The notes: generated from the sequence alone by a model not told the origin. Positions 21,440 through 33,720 are shown, numbered from the stretch's first letter. The stretch: 64,000 nt of DNA from Bagarius yarrelli (GCA_005784505.1 VCAZ01000158.1:459501-523500); one strand, 5' to 3'. Numbers and translations are program-made.

Positions 21440-24160
21440 TTAGGCCTTATTAAGCTTTAACAAGGGTTCTATGCTGTACAGGTTCTTAGGCTACGACCAC
21501 AAATGAAACGAATTTGATCTTTCGTGATTCTTGCTCATACTTCCTGTTTTCCAGAACACATTTTACCACCGCGACTGAACCGCATCACCCAAAATCGACA
21601 AGCTTCTGGAATATTTCACTGCCGCTAAGTCATTTATGTAGGAGACATGTGACAGTCTTAGTATGGATAATGTAAAGAATCAAACCGGCTGGGAATTTTT
21701 TGCCATCCTACATTTTGTTTTTTGTCATATACTCTAAAATGCTGAAACTGGAGACTCCTGCTTTAAACCGTCACAAAAAATAAGGACAATAAAGAACTTT
21801 CTGAGAAAAGCTGCAAGTTTACTGAAACCCCAATGACTTTTCCAGCCAATTGGATCGATGTATTCATCTGCGTGCGCTCTCTAAAAATATTAAATCAAAT
21901 TTCTTCCAAGACATGATGGAGTAATAATATCAACACAGGACATTTTTCAGTTTTTTAGGGCACTAGAATCAGAATTAGTGACCTCTGAGTTTCTTTTCTG
22001 GCACAAAGAGATCCTTGAACTAAAGTTTGCTCGTTTTTTTATTATTCTAATAATTATATTTTGTAATTTCTTTAACGTTCCATACAGAACCTTTTACACC
22101 TTTTCACCTTTTTTGGGCTGGAACAAAAAAAAAAGGTTTTATATCGATGCTGTAAAAAGCCATTTTTCTGGTTCCCTAAAATATCTTTCAACAGCGGCAC
22201 TTAAAATAACACCCATTAAAAATGCCTTAAGGAACCGTTGTATCGACTACAGAACCTTTATTCCTTCTACAAAGCGCACCGAAAGCAATCCATAATTGAT
22301 CCAAAAAGAATTGAGAAATGTAAACATGGCAACCCAGGTTCGATTTCCAAATATATAAAGCACTGTTAGAACCCTGTTCGGTTCCGAACACCACCTTTTC
22401 TTCTAATGCTGCGTTCACACCAAAAGGTAAGCGAAAATTTTTGCATTTTGTCACTTGCTTTAGTTTACTTACGGAATGTTTGGTGCCTGAGTCACACAAT
22501 GTTTTTATTCATGAAAACATACATACGGCATATTGCCCACTTTTCCCCAATAACTGCTTCCAGATTTAATTTAATGGTTTATTGGATTAATAACATGTTC
22601 TGTTCATGTTAGTTAATGCTGTACAACAGGGTTCTCTCAGTATGCTGCAATTTTCCGCCTCAAAAAGTTATTCTGGCTGCATCTGAGGTCGCATACTTTC
22701 ATAATATATAGTGATGATAACAGTATACAAGATGAGTAGTATGACTGATGAGGGACGAGGGAAAAGAATAGTCAAATAGATTCCCGGATTCTGCTATTTC
22801 CGCATACGATATACACGTTATTAGCCCATGACAAACCAGAAACTGGTTTTCTTGGTATTCAGACAGGAAGTGTTGCATCAATGCTGCAGCCGCCAGCGGA
22901 CATGTTTACACCAAGAGGTGCTGTGTGTAAATCTCACCACCGATGTACAGAGAAGTATTGCGCTTTGTCAGAGTGTGTTAACTGTAGTGCGTCAGTTTCT
23001 TTTCTTGCACGTTCTCCAGTAGAACTTGCTAGAATCCAGAGAGGAAAAAATGATTTCCCGTTAGCTCAGCTATGTTCCTGCAAAGCTGCAGAGAAATGAG
23101 GTTGTGACAGTACGTTGCACTGTGTGTGTATGTGTGTGCGTGTCTTATCTCCGACTCCAATGTTACTCGCACTACGTTTTTTTAGCCACTGCTTATCAGC
23201 TCCGCAGGGAATCAGACAGAGCAACTGTCAAATACTCTCCTCTCACTGATCATCTCACCGACCTTACACAAACCCCGGTCCTGATCCGATCGCTCCGGCT
23301 CGTTCTACATGCCCCGCAAACACACACTCTCTTATGTACAACTGCAGGAACAACCTGCCACACGACTCGAGTATGAAAACGACAAACAAAACCGCCTGAA
23401 GAAGTAAACGCTTTTCTGAAACGAGGAATACAAACACTTTCTGAAGCTCAGGGGGAAAGACGCGCAACATCGATATCGCAAAACCCACTTTGGCACCAAC
23501 ATGCGACCAGACATCTGTTAAACTCTGCGGGTCGCCATTTCGTGAGATGCCATCTCCTCATATACACACGTTTTTGATTGTGATACTTTTTAGCTAGACT
23601 TGTATGTTCCTGGCTGTCCTGATGGTGAGGGAATCGGTTCCTGATTGGACACCAGCTTTGGCACAGCTGGAAAACCAGTACGAATGGTTAACACTGTTTT
23701 GAAATCAGTTTATTGGAGCTCCATGGAGAATAACGGCATTTAGTTTGGAAGTGTGTTTCTTAAAAAGTACAAACAGCTTCACTTTCACTTGGCTGGCAAC
23801 CATCATATTTCCCCATATTTGTCTGGAGATCAGGAGCTGATCGTAAACACCTGGAACCTCTGGTGTGTCCGTACGGCGGTTGTTTCCAGGTGCTGGCCTC
23901 TGAATGCTGGTGCATGTTCAGACCTGTGTAACGCCATGAATAAGATTGTCGCGACCTCTTCAGTGCCACTCTTTTGCATATCAGGGGAAACGGGGGCAGG
24001 TGGTGGTGGTGGTGGTGGGGGGTAGGCAAATCAGAGCTGTGCTTCAGAGTCAGCTTTCAAGGCTAATTTGTCATTGTACAAAGTGTAACTGACGCCTGTG
24101 TGTGTGAGGCGGCCGGTCTTTCCTGTTTGTGGCTGACATGGGTGGCTGAGATGATGCCGA

Positions 24161-24175
24161 CCCCTAGAGGGCACT
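24161..24175 (+). promoter_or_regulatory. CTCF-like core motif
   Basis: CCCCTAGAGGGCACT fits CCASYAGRKGGCRSY at 14 of 15 positions. It lies just before a CA microsatellite (24182-24204). Confidence 0.4.
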
Positions 24176-24482
24176 ATGGCACGCACACACACACACACAC
24201 ACACGTTTATACACATACATGCATGGACTGTAGGAGTGTGTGTAGCTTTGTCTCCAAAGAAAGTTCAAAAGAAGACATAAGGAAGTTTAGGCTCCGCTTT
24301 GATGTCTTTTTTGGTAGTCTTGTGCTAACTGCTGTTGAGCTGGTGGTAACTATCAGCAGAAAAACGCCAGAGACGAACGATTCTAAAGAACGACGGTAAT
24401 GATGCTGGAATTAGGAAGTGTGAACAAACACACAACACCACCACCTCACCCCCATCTCTGATTAAGAGGAAAAGGAATAACA

Positions 24483-24483
<1 letters not shown>

Positions 24484-24527
<44 letters not shown>

Positions 24528-24670
24528 AGGAGAGAGAGAAAGGGATAAAGAAATAAAATGAGAAGAAGAAAGATACAAAGGGAAAGAGAGATGGAAAGAG
24601 ACGCACATACAAGTTAGACAGAGACAGAGTGAAGTTAGAGAGAGAAAGAGAAAGATAGAGAGTGAGAGAA
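24484..24670 (+). repeat. (GA)n microsatellite and purine-rich tract
   Basis: About 21 GA units (24484-24527), then degenerate A/G-rich sequence. Confidence 0.9.
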
Positions 24671-24950
24671 GAACCCCTAAAGGCCTTTGCTCTTGCTCTT
24701 CACAGTGGCGGTTTGCAGACAGGTGGCTTGTCAATGCATTTACACAGCTGCTCTGCCGCTTCCTGTTCATCTCAGACACCCATCATTCAGCAGGCGTGAG
24801 GAACCCCGGACTCGAGTGCACCTCCACATCCAGGAAAAAACCCTCCAATCACCGACTTGCTTTTCACACCATGACATGCAGCCATGTCACTTTTAATGCT
24901 AGTCAAATACACAGGCAAATGTGCAGCCCGAATGCATGCAAACTCCAGAC

Positions 24951-24975
24951 GGTGTGTGTGTGTGTGTGTGTGTGC
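24951..24975 (+). repeat. (GT)n microsatellite
   Basis: About 12 GT units. Confidence 0.85.
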
Positions 24976-25297
24976 AAAGGCTCCACTGAACGTCTGCCAA
25001 GTCCTTGATAAGAACATGCAAAAATAAACTAATCAATCCACCATTTACTTCATGCCGAGAATGTAAACAAGAAAAAAAAAACACACACAGAGCAGCTCAC
25101 CTCACATTCACACTCACACACACCTCACACTCACACACACATGGTCTCGTAAAGAAAACGAACTGAAGTGTGTTCCTCGACAGTTAGAGATTACATCATA
25201 AAATTAGAAGCTGCGGTTATGATGAGAGGAAGTGTAGGTTTGTCATAAAATTAAACAAAAATATGACTTCAGTTTTAGTCAAGAACTGGGTCACTTC

Positions 25298-25447
25298 AGA
25301 GAGAGAGAGAGAGAGAGAGAACAGGAGAGAAAACAGGAGAGAGAGGCACAGAGACATAGAGAGACAGAGAAAGAGATAGTAAGAGAGAGAGAGAGAGAGA
25401 GAGAAAGAGAAAGAGAGAGGGACACCAAGAGAGAAAGACAGGGAAAG

Positions 25448-25498
<51 letters not shown>

Positions 25499-25510
25499 AA
25501 AAGAGACAGA
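25298..25510 (+). repeat. (GA)n-rich purine tract
   Basis: About 210 bases of GAGA runs with CAGAGA and AGAAA interruptions. 'acaggagagaaaacaggagaga' shows an internal duplication. Confidence 0.9.
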
Positions 25511-26267
25511 CAGACAAAAAAATTTTCCTCAAGCACAATAAAATACTAACAAAATCTGTCTTCGAAAATGATAAAATGTTTTTTAATATTAGGATAATGT
25601 CCTATTTATTATTTTTATATTTCGATGGCATCGTGAAATCCCGTTTATTTCTCCACCCGTTCCCAAATTAATCAAATCTCGCGATAATTCCGATCCCAGA
25701 TTATTATCGGGGAAAAATAAACAGCTCGGAATCTTTTTGTTGTTACCGAATTTGGGACATTAAAACAAATAAATATTAAAAAAATTAAAACATATTGGGA
25801 ACCTGACTCGAAATAAAGAAATAAAAAAGGTTACCGGTACCGACTCTTCAAGTGATTAAAATTAAAGTGTTCGTTCAGACCTTTGGTAATATTTAAAAAA
25901 GAGAGAAAGAAATAGTGTAAAATGCACAATACAAACCTTAAAGTAAAATTCAGACGCTGATGTAAACTTTAGGCTCGCGCGTAACATGTATTAGTGCGTT
26001 ATTACGCGTTATAACGCGCTTCAATTCTAATGTAACTCCGTAGCATGTCACAGATCAACCTCAAAGTTAAACGTAATAATACCGAATTTAAATGTCTCAT
26101 AATTTGAACTAAAGAAAGGCAGGAAGTAAAATGAAAGAAACGCGCAAAATGAAAGCATGAGGATAAAAACAAAATATGAAGAAATATAAGCATAAGTCGT
26201 TTAAAGTCTTTTGATGGTTTGGAGGAAGCACCCAATTTGTGTTTGTGTAAAAACAAACACACACCGC

Positions 26268-26316
26268 AAACACACACACACACACACACACACGCGCACG
26301 CGCGCGCGCACACACT
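26268..26316 (+). repeat. (CA)n(CG)n alternating tract
   Basis: CA run passing into 'cgcgcacgcgcgcgcgcacacac', strictly alternating purine-pyrimidine. Strong Z-DNA candidate about 200 bases from the CpG segment. Confidence 0.9.
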
Positions 26317-26489
26317 CGCCTTTAAATAAAGACTTCACCGCTTTCTTACGATACAGCAAATCCAACTGTAATAAAACTCACCGATACAAAGGGTTAAAAT
26401 CCTGTTTCTTTCTTTTTTTAGAAATCCCAGCTGAGGTGTAAACATGTATCCATTGTGTTTCTCTCTCTCTCACATACACACACTACTTT

Positions 26490-26665
26490 GTTGACACGGG
26501 AGCAGCAGTAGCGCCGACTCGACTCTGCGCCGGCTGCGGTCCGCTGAGTGGGCGGGGCTTCACTCCGCGAGCAGGAAGAGGGGGAGGACAGGCACCTGCT
26601 CGCGGAGGGGAGGCGTGGAGTAAAAAGTAAGCCACGCCCACCGGAAGTTGGAATGAAGCGGATAT
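26490..26665. promoter_or_regulatory. CpG-rich promoter-like segment with GC boxes, an ETS site and a GC hairpin
   Basis: In otherwise AT-rich intron, about 150 bases hold roughly 17 CpG dinucleotides, a GC box (gggcggggc, 26550-26558), CACCC/GC-type boxes (aggcgtgg and ccacgccca) and a perfect ETS/GABP-type site (accggaagt, 26640-26648). Two 13-base arms, ctccgcgagcagg (26563-26575) and cctgctcgcggag (26595-26607), form a perfect inverted repeat with a 19-base loop. This resembles a small CpG-island promoter, possibly an internal gse1 start or an intronic ncRNA start. Its direction is unknown and no coding first exon is visible beside it. Confidence 0.5.
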
Positions 26666-26824
26666 TTATAACCTGAACACGCCATGTGATTCATTCATTA
26701 TGTCTGACAAGGATTTACTCTCATTATTACAAAAAGCACTATTTTTTAAACATTTCATTTATTTATTTAAACATACAATTATCCAATTTATTTATCAAAT
26801 ATTACAATTCGCTTTTTCTTTAAT

Positions 26825-27115
26825 CCAACTGAGCAGTTAAGGGTTAGAAGCCTTGATTCGAAGTCCACCAGTGACAGACTGGTGGTGCTGGGAATTAAAC
26901 ACACAATCTTTTAATTTACATTTACAGCATTTGGCAGATGTTCTTATCCAGAGCGACTTTTTGATCTCTTTTAAACATCTGAGAAATTGGGAGTTAATTG
27001 CCCTGCTCAGGGACCCAATAGTGACAACTTGGTAGTAAGATCTGGGGCTCGAACCCCGAGCTTCCAGTTAGCAGTCCAACACCTTAATCACTAAGCTACC
27101 ACATCTCAGACTGGC
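26825..27115 (-). mobile_element. Two tandem tRNA-derived SINE fragments
   Basis: Reverse-oriented SINE words: 'actgagcagttaagggttag', 'tttacatttacagcatttggcagatgttcttatccagagcgac', 'cctgctcagggaccca', 'ggggctcgaaccccgag' (B-box region) and 'agcagtccaacaccttaatcactaagctaccac'. A truncated copy (26825-26915) lies beside a fuller one (26918-27112). Confidence 0.78.
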
Positions 27116-27386
27116 AGTCTGACACCTCAACCTCTGAGCTGCCTAGATGCCTAAATGTTCTCATTACAGTGACATCTTTCAGTCATTATGAAGATGATCC
27201 ACTCAAAAATTTATATTTCCCTCTATCCCTCTGGAAACATGATTATCACAGCAAACTGCTTATTGCATAACAGATGTAGTGCTTTTAATTCCAGAATAAC
27301 CTCCACTTCCTTTCCATCCAATAAGGTGAACTATGTAACAGAGTAAAATATTTTATACGATACAGTTACACTTTTCTTTGGTTTTC

Positions 27387-27450
27387 ATTCATTCATTTAT
27401 CCATTCATCCATTCATTCATTCATTCATTCATTTATTTATTCATTATTTT
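27387..27450 (+). repeat. (ATTC)n tetranucleotide repeat
   Basis: About 15 imperfect ATTC/ATTT/ATCC units. Its sense suggests it could be the tail of a reverse L2-like element. Confidence 0.8.
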
Positions 27451-27924
27451 CTATCGTCAATCGGGCCTGGTTCTTCCCAGCAAACAGATATTCCTGCTGG
27501 GCAATTTTTTGGTGGTGGGGTTGAGGAGATAGCTACTTTGTAAAATTCAACAAATTAAATGATGAAATAGTTTAAAACGGGAACCTATACGGTTTTGCAT
27601 TGTGATTGGTCTGGGTTTTTTACACCCCTCCTTAAAAACACAGAGCCCATCTCAGACTGCTTTTATCAAATCACAAATAATAGAAGAGAAGAAGATTTGA
27701 AAAATTGAAAAAGTGTACTGTTACAAATTTGTACCAAGAAACAAAATGTCTGTTACTACCGGTACCACTTTTGATTTTTGTGCAAATTGATTGGGTGGGC
27801 TCAGCCTGCCCTGCTTATGCCTAAAGCTGGCCGTGTCATCCATTTATTCATGCAACTGCAGGAATTTTTAATGCTTCAGGCAGAACAAAATTGGAAGCCT
27901 GTAGTATAGATACAAGCCATAAAT

Positions 27925-28050
27925 AGACCCTGCATTGTACTTCAGTCCATCACACGACAGCGAACAGACACTTGTGCACTCATTCGCACACACCGAACAC
28001 CCTCACACCGGGCATCATACCACAGAACTACCCTGTGACCCTGCATTAAT
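27925..28050 (-). mobile_element. Possible L2/Maui-like 3' fragment
   Basis: 'cagtccatcacacgacagcg' and 'cactcattcgcacacaccga' resemble the reverse complement of the L2-type 3' end seen at 10.97 kb. Short and diverged. Confidence 0.4.
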
Positions 28051-29424
28051 GCAACCAAGACCCTTGTATGCATGTGTAATTCATGTATTACAATGTTAAC
28101 CCGACATGACGGAACCACTGGGCTGTGATGTGCAGTGAGATGGTCAGTTAATATAAAATGAGTTAAATCCAAACTATAAATAATACCTTTAAACTTGGAC
28201 CAAATAACTGATCAAAACTGATCAGTGGAAGGGCAGTTAACTGAGAAATAAACAGAACTCCTGTTCTCCAATAGAAACTGCGGATGGATACCTGGCTGGT
28301 CCAATAGGAAGGTTTGAAAGTGAAGACTCCTAAGTCTCCAATAGAAACTGAATTGGCACCAAACCCTGGTGTGTATGAATTCTGTCAGTATGGAAGTGAC
28401 AGATCTAATAGTAAATGAAGAGGAGATGGCATTTAAAGGCATATTTATGTTACCCTGTGCCACCAATATGGCCATCTCCCTGCTTCGGTTTGGAATCCTG
28501 ATGCTTTCAATCAGATACAATAGGCTTCAAATGACATGTCATTGCTTCTAGTGGCCACTAGGAGTCAGGCGTTCACCAAAAGCAGCAAGACTACTAAGCT
28601 TTCACTGTCCATCAATAGCTGTACTGTGAACAAACAGTCAATAGTGTTGGTTAACAGCGGTCATCACAAAGAGCAAATCACTCCCGCGGGACAGGAGAGC
28701 AAGTCCAGGCGTCTGGTGGGGATGTGGGCAGTTCTGCAATAAATCCGTGAATCTAGCGATATGTGCTTTGAAAGATTTTCTTAACAATTAAGAGAAAAAC
28801 CGGGTTGATGGAAAGAAAAGACTAGCCATGGTGCGACAAATGTCAAGTTTAAAAGACGTATGTTTAGAATTCGCAGCATGTAAATAAAATGAAATAAATC
28901 ACAAGCTGCTTTCAGAAAAAATAAGTAGAAGAACGAACGGGCTCTCTAAGAGAGAAATGCTTTTAGTCTGCAAGCACCAGTTCCCCTTTGCACCTCAGAC
29001 ATTTCCCAGGTATTTCTCTTGACATTTTTAAGCACCTTTGCACTGGTGGGGGCTTTTGCCATACACCAAAACTGCCCTTTAGGACAAAACATGTCTTAAA
29101 GCTAAAATTGGCCACAGTAGATAAGTCAGTGCTGGGAAGATGAGGTTGAATCAAGCGAGTTGAATCGCTTTGCATGCAGGATGAAAATGAGAATGAAGAC
29201 AAACCTGCAACAGTGAGAAAGCTCTAATACACTCCCCTGCATGTACAGTAACCTGACCCTGTTCTGTTTGAGGACTGCAGGAGGAAGAGGGTGAGGACAT
29301 TTTCAATAGGCACTTATGCTCTTGTCAAAACATCACAACTCTTCCCTCTGTGAAAGTGTGCACAATCCTGTATATGGTCCCGTACCAATACCCACACTAG
29401 GAAGTTTTCCAGGAAGTGCACACT

Positions 29425-29530
29425 TTAGTTACATTTACAGCATTTGGCAGACGTCCTTATCCAGAGAGACTAACATTTATCTCCTTTATACACCTGAACA
29501 ATTGGGGTTAAGGACCTTGTTTAAAGTTCG
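29425..29530 (-). mobile_element. SINE fragment
   Basis: 'tacatttacagcatttggcagacgtccttatccagagagac' followed by 'acaattggggttaaggacctt'. Truncated within the body. Confidence 0.75.
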
Positions 29531-29929
29531 TTCATCCATAGGATACGGTAAGTTAGCAAGAGAAAAGCAGGCGGTAACGTGTTATGTCATGTCCCGCTAA
29601 ATTTTTACTACATCCTAATATGACCATATATGGGGCTATACATTGACCAACTTTTATCTCACATATATTACAATACAATACATATTGCAATACTTAAAAA
29701 AAAAGTGGGTCAGATCGCTAAAAATACAACAAATACAAAGCCGGAGATGCCCCTATTTTTACCTGTCATGCTTCCTTCTTAGACAATAACTGTATGTGTC
29801 AGCGCCAACTACAGGAGCAAAGAAAAAAATAATTTGGAAAGAACTGTGCTTTTTAATTAAATATTATTGTAAATTAGAATATCGATAGATTTTTGTAAAA
29901 AAAATTATTGATATTTTTATACAGCTCCT

Positions 29930-30475
29930 CAAAACTGCTTCGTTTTTCCGCTTTTTCCTATTCCTCCTCAAACTCCTGTTCGCTTTCCCCCATTTGTCCT
30001 CTTAGTCCTCCTTTTCCTTCTTTACCCTATCCTTGTCAACATCTTCCTCTTTCTTCTCTTTGTCTTCCTTTTTCTTGTCATCTTCCTTCTTCTTCTGCTC
30101 CTTTACTACATTTATGTCTATTACTACCCCCTTTCCTTCTGGTCCTTTTCCTCCACCTCCTTGATCTCCGTTTCCTCTTTCTCTTCATATTCAATCTTCT
30201 CATATTTCTCCTTTTTGTCCTCATCTTCCTCCTTTTTTTTAATCGATTCTTGCTTCTTCTTATTCTTGTCCTCTTCTTCCTTTTTCTTGTGCTTTTTCTC
30301 TAGTCATCCTTGTCATCAGCCTCTTTCTCGACCCCCTCCTATTCCTCGCCCCCCCCTTCACCTTCAGCATTTTCATCCTCCCCTTTTTTTTCTTTTGCTC
30401 CTGCTTATTTTCTTCCTCTTTTTTACTCTTTCTTCTGTTTCCTCAGATCAGCTCTGTCTTGCCTCTTAGCATACT
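29930..30475 (+). repeat. 545-base pyrimidine-rich tract
   Basis: Degenerate CTTCTT/CCTTTT sequence with no regular unit and very few runs of purines. The Ser/Leu/Phe-rich open frames are artefacts. Confidence 0.9.
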
Positions 30476-30899
30476 TTTCTTAATTCAATAAAAGAGAAGT
30501 GAGTAAAGAGGAAGCGTTAAGCTTCTGATGAGCTTTTTGAAGGATCTCATTCGCTGTTAAAGTCATTATAATAAATCACCCACAGGAGACAGGACCCCAT
30601 GCGCGCCGGGTGTGCAGCGAATAAATGAATACATTAATGAATAAATCAAAAACAAAGAGACATGTGATGCTTCTGATCTGAATCTGCTCTCGCTGCCAGA
30701 CACCAGGAACCTGTTCACCTCTCGTTTAGATCTCTAAAGATCTTTACACTGCAGATCTTTAGATCTAAGTTGTAAATATCTTTTTTTTTGTAATTGCTTA
30801 CATTTTTTTAACAATCGTGGGTTAAATCCCATCTGTACCTCTTCGAACAACAAAATCAGAATCACAATTTCCTGTTTTTGTTGTCATACATTTACATTC

Positions 30900-31300
30900 T
30901 ATATAATATAATTACAGGTGGTATGAATCAAATTCAGACGTACTACATCCACCATGTTGATATGGTCACATGACATACGTCATAACAAAAATTTCATGTT
31001 AAACAAGTGCAATTTAACCACAAGGAACGATGTTTTTTCCCCTTAAAGAAGGTAAAGCTACTTTAAGATCTTGTAAAGTCTAAGATTTTTGCTATTTTCC
31101 AATATAGGAAATCGTCTATCCCACAGGATCATGTGACTGTGAATGTGTATAACGTATGCATGCGTAAGAAGCAGTAGATCATCTGGGAATTTCTCAACTG
31201 TTTTTTAAATACTAATTATTTAGACATACAGTACTCCTCATTTTGCATACTCGTTTTCGCACACTATATAGTAAGGAAGTATAAATTCGGGATGCAGTCG
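30900..31300 (+). mobile_element. Dispersed DNA-transposon-like element, another copy
   Basis: 'catgttgatatggtcacatgacatacgtcataac', 'aacaagtgcaatttaaccacaaggaacgatg', 'gctactttaagatcttgtaaagt', 'tcccacaggatcatg', 'cgttttcgcacactatatagtaaggaagtat' and terminal 'aattcgggatgcag' match the other copies. Confidence 0.75.
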
Positions 31301-31317
31301 ATGTGTGATGTAAGCTG

Positions 31318-31475
31318 GCTTAGTTACATTTACATATCTGGTGTTTGGTAGACACTTTTATCCAGCACCATCCAGTTAAGGCCCAGCAATGGCAGCTTGG
31401 AGGTGCTGGGAATTGAATCTATGATCTTAAGATTAGCAGTCCAACACCTTAACCGTTGAGCTACCACTTCCTTTG
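31318..31475 (-). mobile_element. SINE fragment
   Basis: 'gttacatttacatatctggtgtttggtagacac', 'gggaattgaatctatgatctt' and 'agtccaacaccttaaccgttgagctaccac' are the reverse SINE head and tail. It abuts the DNA-transposon copy ending near 31300. Confidence 0.75.
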
Positions 31476-32309
31476 TAACCTGTGGTTGACTGTGTGTGAA
31501 AAAAAAACCACATGGGCCAGTTCTTCTCCTCCATCTCTTGCCTCGTAGTTGTGGATCAGAATGCCTCCTTCACCTTAGTTTTTTCCCGCTGCCCTCGGCT
31601 TATGTTTTTTTTTTTTTTTTTTTTTTTACGCCGCTCCTTTTCTCTCCTTTTGTACACACAAAAGTATTAGGTTTTTCATGAGAAAAGAAAAGAAAAAAGA
31701 AAGAAAAAAAAAGCACCGGGCACCCTGGGGTCACCCAGGAGCCCCTCCTGCCTTTGTCAAACCCTTTTTTTTGAGTCGTGGGCAAATATAAGATCCAGTC
31801 TGTACACTATCTTTGCATAGTATGCAAAACACAGACTATTCTATGAAGAATGCTTCAAACTCCGTGCTGGCTTTGTTAACCAAGTGCACTACTCACACCA
31901 TTACCCTGATGGGCTTTCCCCAGACTGCCTTAATCCTCAAAGGGCCCTAGAGAGAAAGGGGGAATATGAAAGGGCCACAGTTCCCACAGGCCCCTGGGGT
32001 CTTAGGTTTCCTGTCCTGGCGGTGTTTTACAACATTATGGCCACGGTTGGGGGGGGGGACCTTGCAATTAAGATGCAAAGACGGGGAGAGGGATAACCGC
32101 TGAGCACTGTGTCTATGTGTGTGTGCAGTTAAAACTGGATAAGTGATCATTTGCAAGAGTGTCTAAACGAAACCTGATACACTAATTATGATTAAAAATA
32201 CTCCCTAAAGTGTATAATAGATTAGCCTGTGGTAAAGAAGCACAACAGCATTAAGGGTTAGAAGCAAATCAACATAGGGTTTATTCCCCAGACTGCAAAA
32301 TAATTCACC

Positions 32310-32323
32310 GTTTCCATGGCAAC
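32310..32323. promoter_or_regulatory. RFX-type X-box-like palindrome
   Basis: GTTTCCATGGCAAC has one substitution in the left half site and an intact right half site. Confidence 0.35.
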
Positions 32324-32358
32324 ACCAAGATAGCTAGCTAGGATGCTGTAACGCTGTA

Positions 32359-32366
32359 AATATATA

Positions 32367-32430
<64 letters not shown>
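32359..32430 (+). repeat. (TA)n microsatellite
   Basis: About 30 uninterrupted TA units plus flanking AT variants. Can extrude as a cruciform and is often unstable. Confidence 0.92.
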
Positions 32431-32436
<6 letters not shown>

Positions 32437-32639
32437 TATATAATTTAATTTATTAATATTATATTAATTATTATATTTAAAGGATAATTCGATTAAAGGC
32501 TAACAAACAGCAAAAGATGGAAATAAGCGAGAGGGCGACACACTTCAAAGCTGCCGGTAGTTGTACGGATCGAGTGTGGTGTGTTTTAACAGAGAGCAAA
32601 GGTGTGCGCTTTCATCTTGTAGCGGATTCTGTAAAAAAG

Positions 32640-32640
<1 letters not shown>

Positions 32641-32673
<33 letters not shown>

Positions 32674-32688
32674 AGTGTGAGTGAAAGT

Positions 32689-32740
<52 letters not shown>
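32641..32740 (+). repeat. (GT)n then (GA)n compound microsatellite
   Basis: About 15 GT units (32642-32672) and about 23 GA units (32693-32738). Confidence 0.92.
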
Positions 32741-32742
<2 letters not shown>

Positions 32743-32895
32743 AGAGGAGGTAGAAAGGGGACATTAGAGATGAGGGGCCTTGCTATCATTAACCTTCCTC
32801 TCTGACCCACCCTCTGACTGCTCTGACCGGCTGCTGAAGAGGCAGTACATCTCTCACTACACACCCCACATCAAAAAAAGATCTCTCTCTCTCTA

Positions 32896-32898
<3 letters not shown>

Positions 32899-32938
<40 letters not shown>

Positions 32939-32964
32939 ACACCACACACACACACACACACACA
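32899..32964 (+). repeat. (CA)n microsatellite
   Basis: About 18 CA units, 'ccacacca', then about 12 more. Confidence 0.9.
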
Positions 32965-33014
32965 GATGGATAACGAAATATATATACAAATATGGGCTAA
33001 GTAATAAAGAGAAG

Positions 33015-33320
33015 TGTTGGGTTGCTTATCAGAGGAAAAGCTGCTTCTGCTGGGCCCCTAAGCAAGACCCCTAACTCCTAATTGCTTAATTGGATAAAAC
33101 ATTAAATAAATATAAGTCGCTCTGAATAAGGGCGACTGCTAATTCTAGGAAAAAAAAAAACACAAAAAAAAAGAAGAGTTTGGGCAATGTGGAGCAAGTG
33201 GATAAAGTGATTGGAAGGTTATGAGTTTGAACCTCAGGCCGGCTCTGCCGGGCCCCTAAGCAAGGCCCCCACCCCTTAAAAAACTGCAGTACAACACAAA
33301 AATTGCTCTGGTGTAATGAA
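33015..33320 (+). mobile_element. Two adjacent tRNA-derived SINE fragments
   Basis: First: 'gggcccctaagcaagacccctaac' and 'taagtcgctctgaataagggcgactgct'. Second: 'gagcaagtggataaagtgattggaaggttatgagtttgaacctcagg' (tRNA-like head) and 'gggcccctaagcaaggcccc'. Same orientation, about 30 bases apart with an A-rich join. Confidence 0.78.
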
Positions 33321-33649
33321 AAAAAAAAATCGTTCGGTCTTGTGGTTAAATTAGTTAAATTTGTTAAAATAGAGTGCTAATTTGTTATAAAATATTAAAA
33401 ATAATCAAGTAGATGAATTAGTTTAATTAATTTGTACAATTAAATACTGTTTTACGTCACACAGAAAGGAGAATATTAAAGAAAAATTTTATAGAAGAAA
33501 AAAAATCCTTCCTGTCTAGGCCACGCCCACTTCTGATTTAATATATACCTATAGTATGTATAGAATCATTCCAGTCACTCAAAACCGGAAATGAAGCAAT
33601 TCGTTGCTGACGGACAGCAGCACTCTTTTGTTTTTATTATAAATATGAG

Positions 33650-33657
33650 TGAGAGCG

Positions 33658-33717
<60 letters not shown>

Positions 33718-33720
33718 TGA
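33650..33720 (+). repeat. (GA)n microsatellite
   Basis: About 28 GA units. Confidence 0.92.

Noticed and set aside
29908..30469. Plus-strand frames of 131 and 102 codons
   Set aside because: Translated pyrimidine tract. No motif, splice context or start support.
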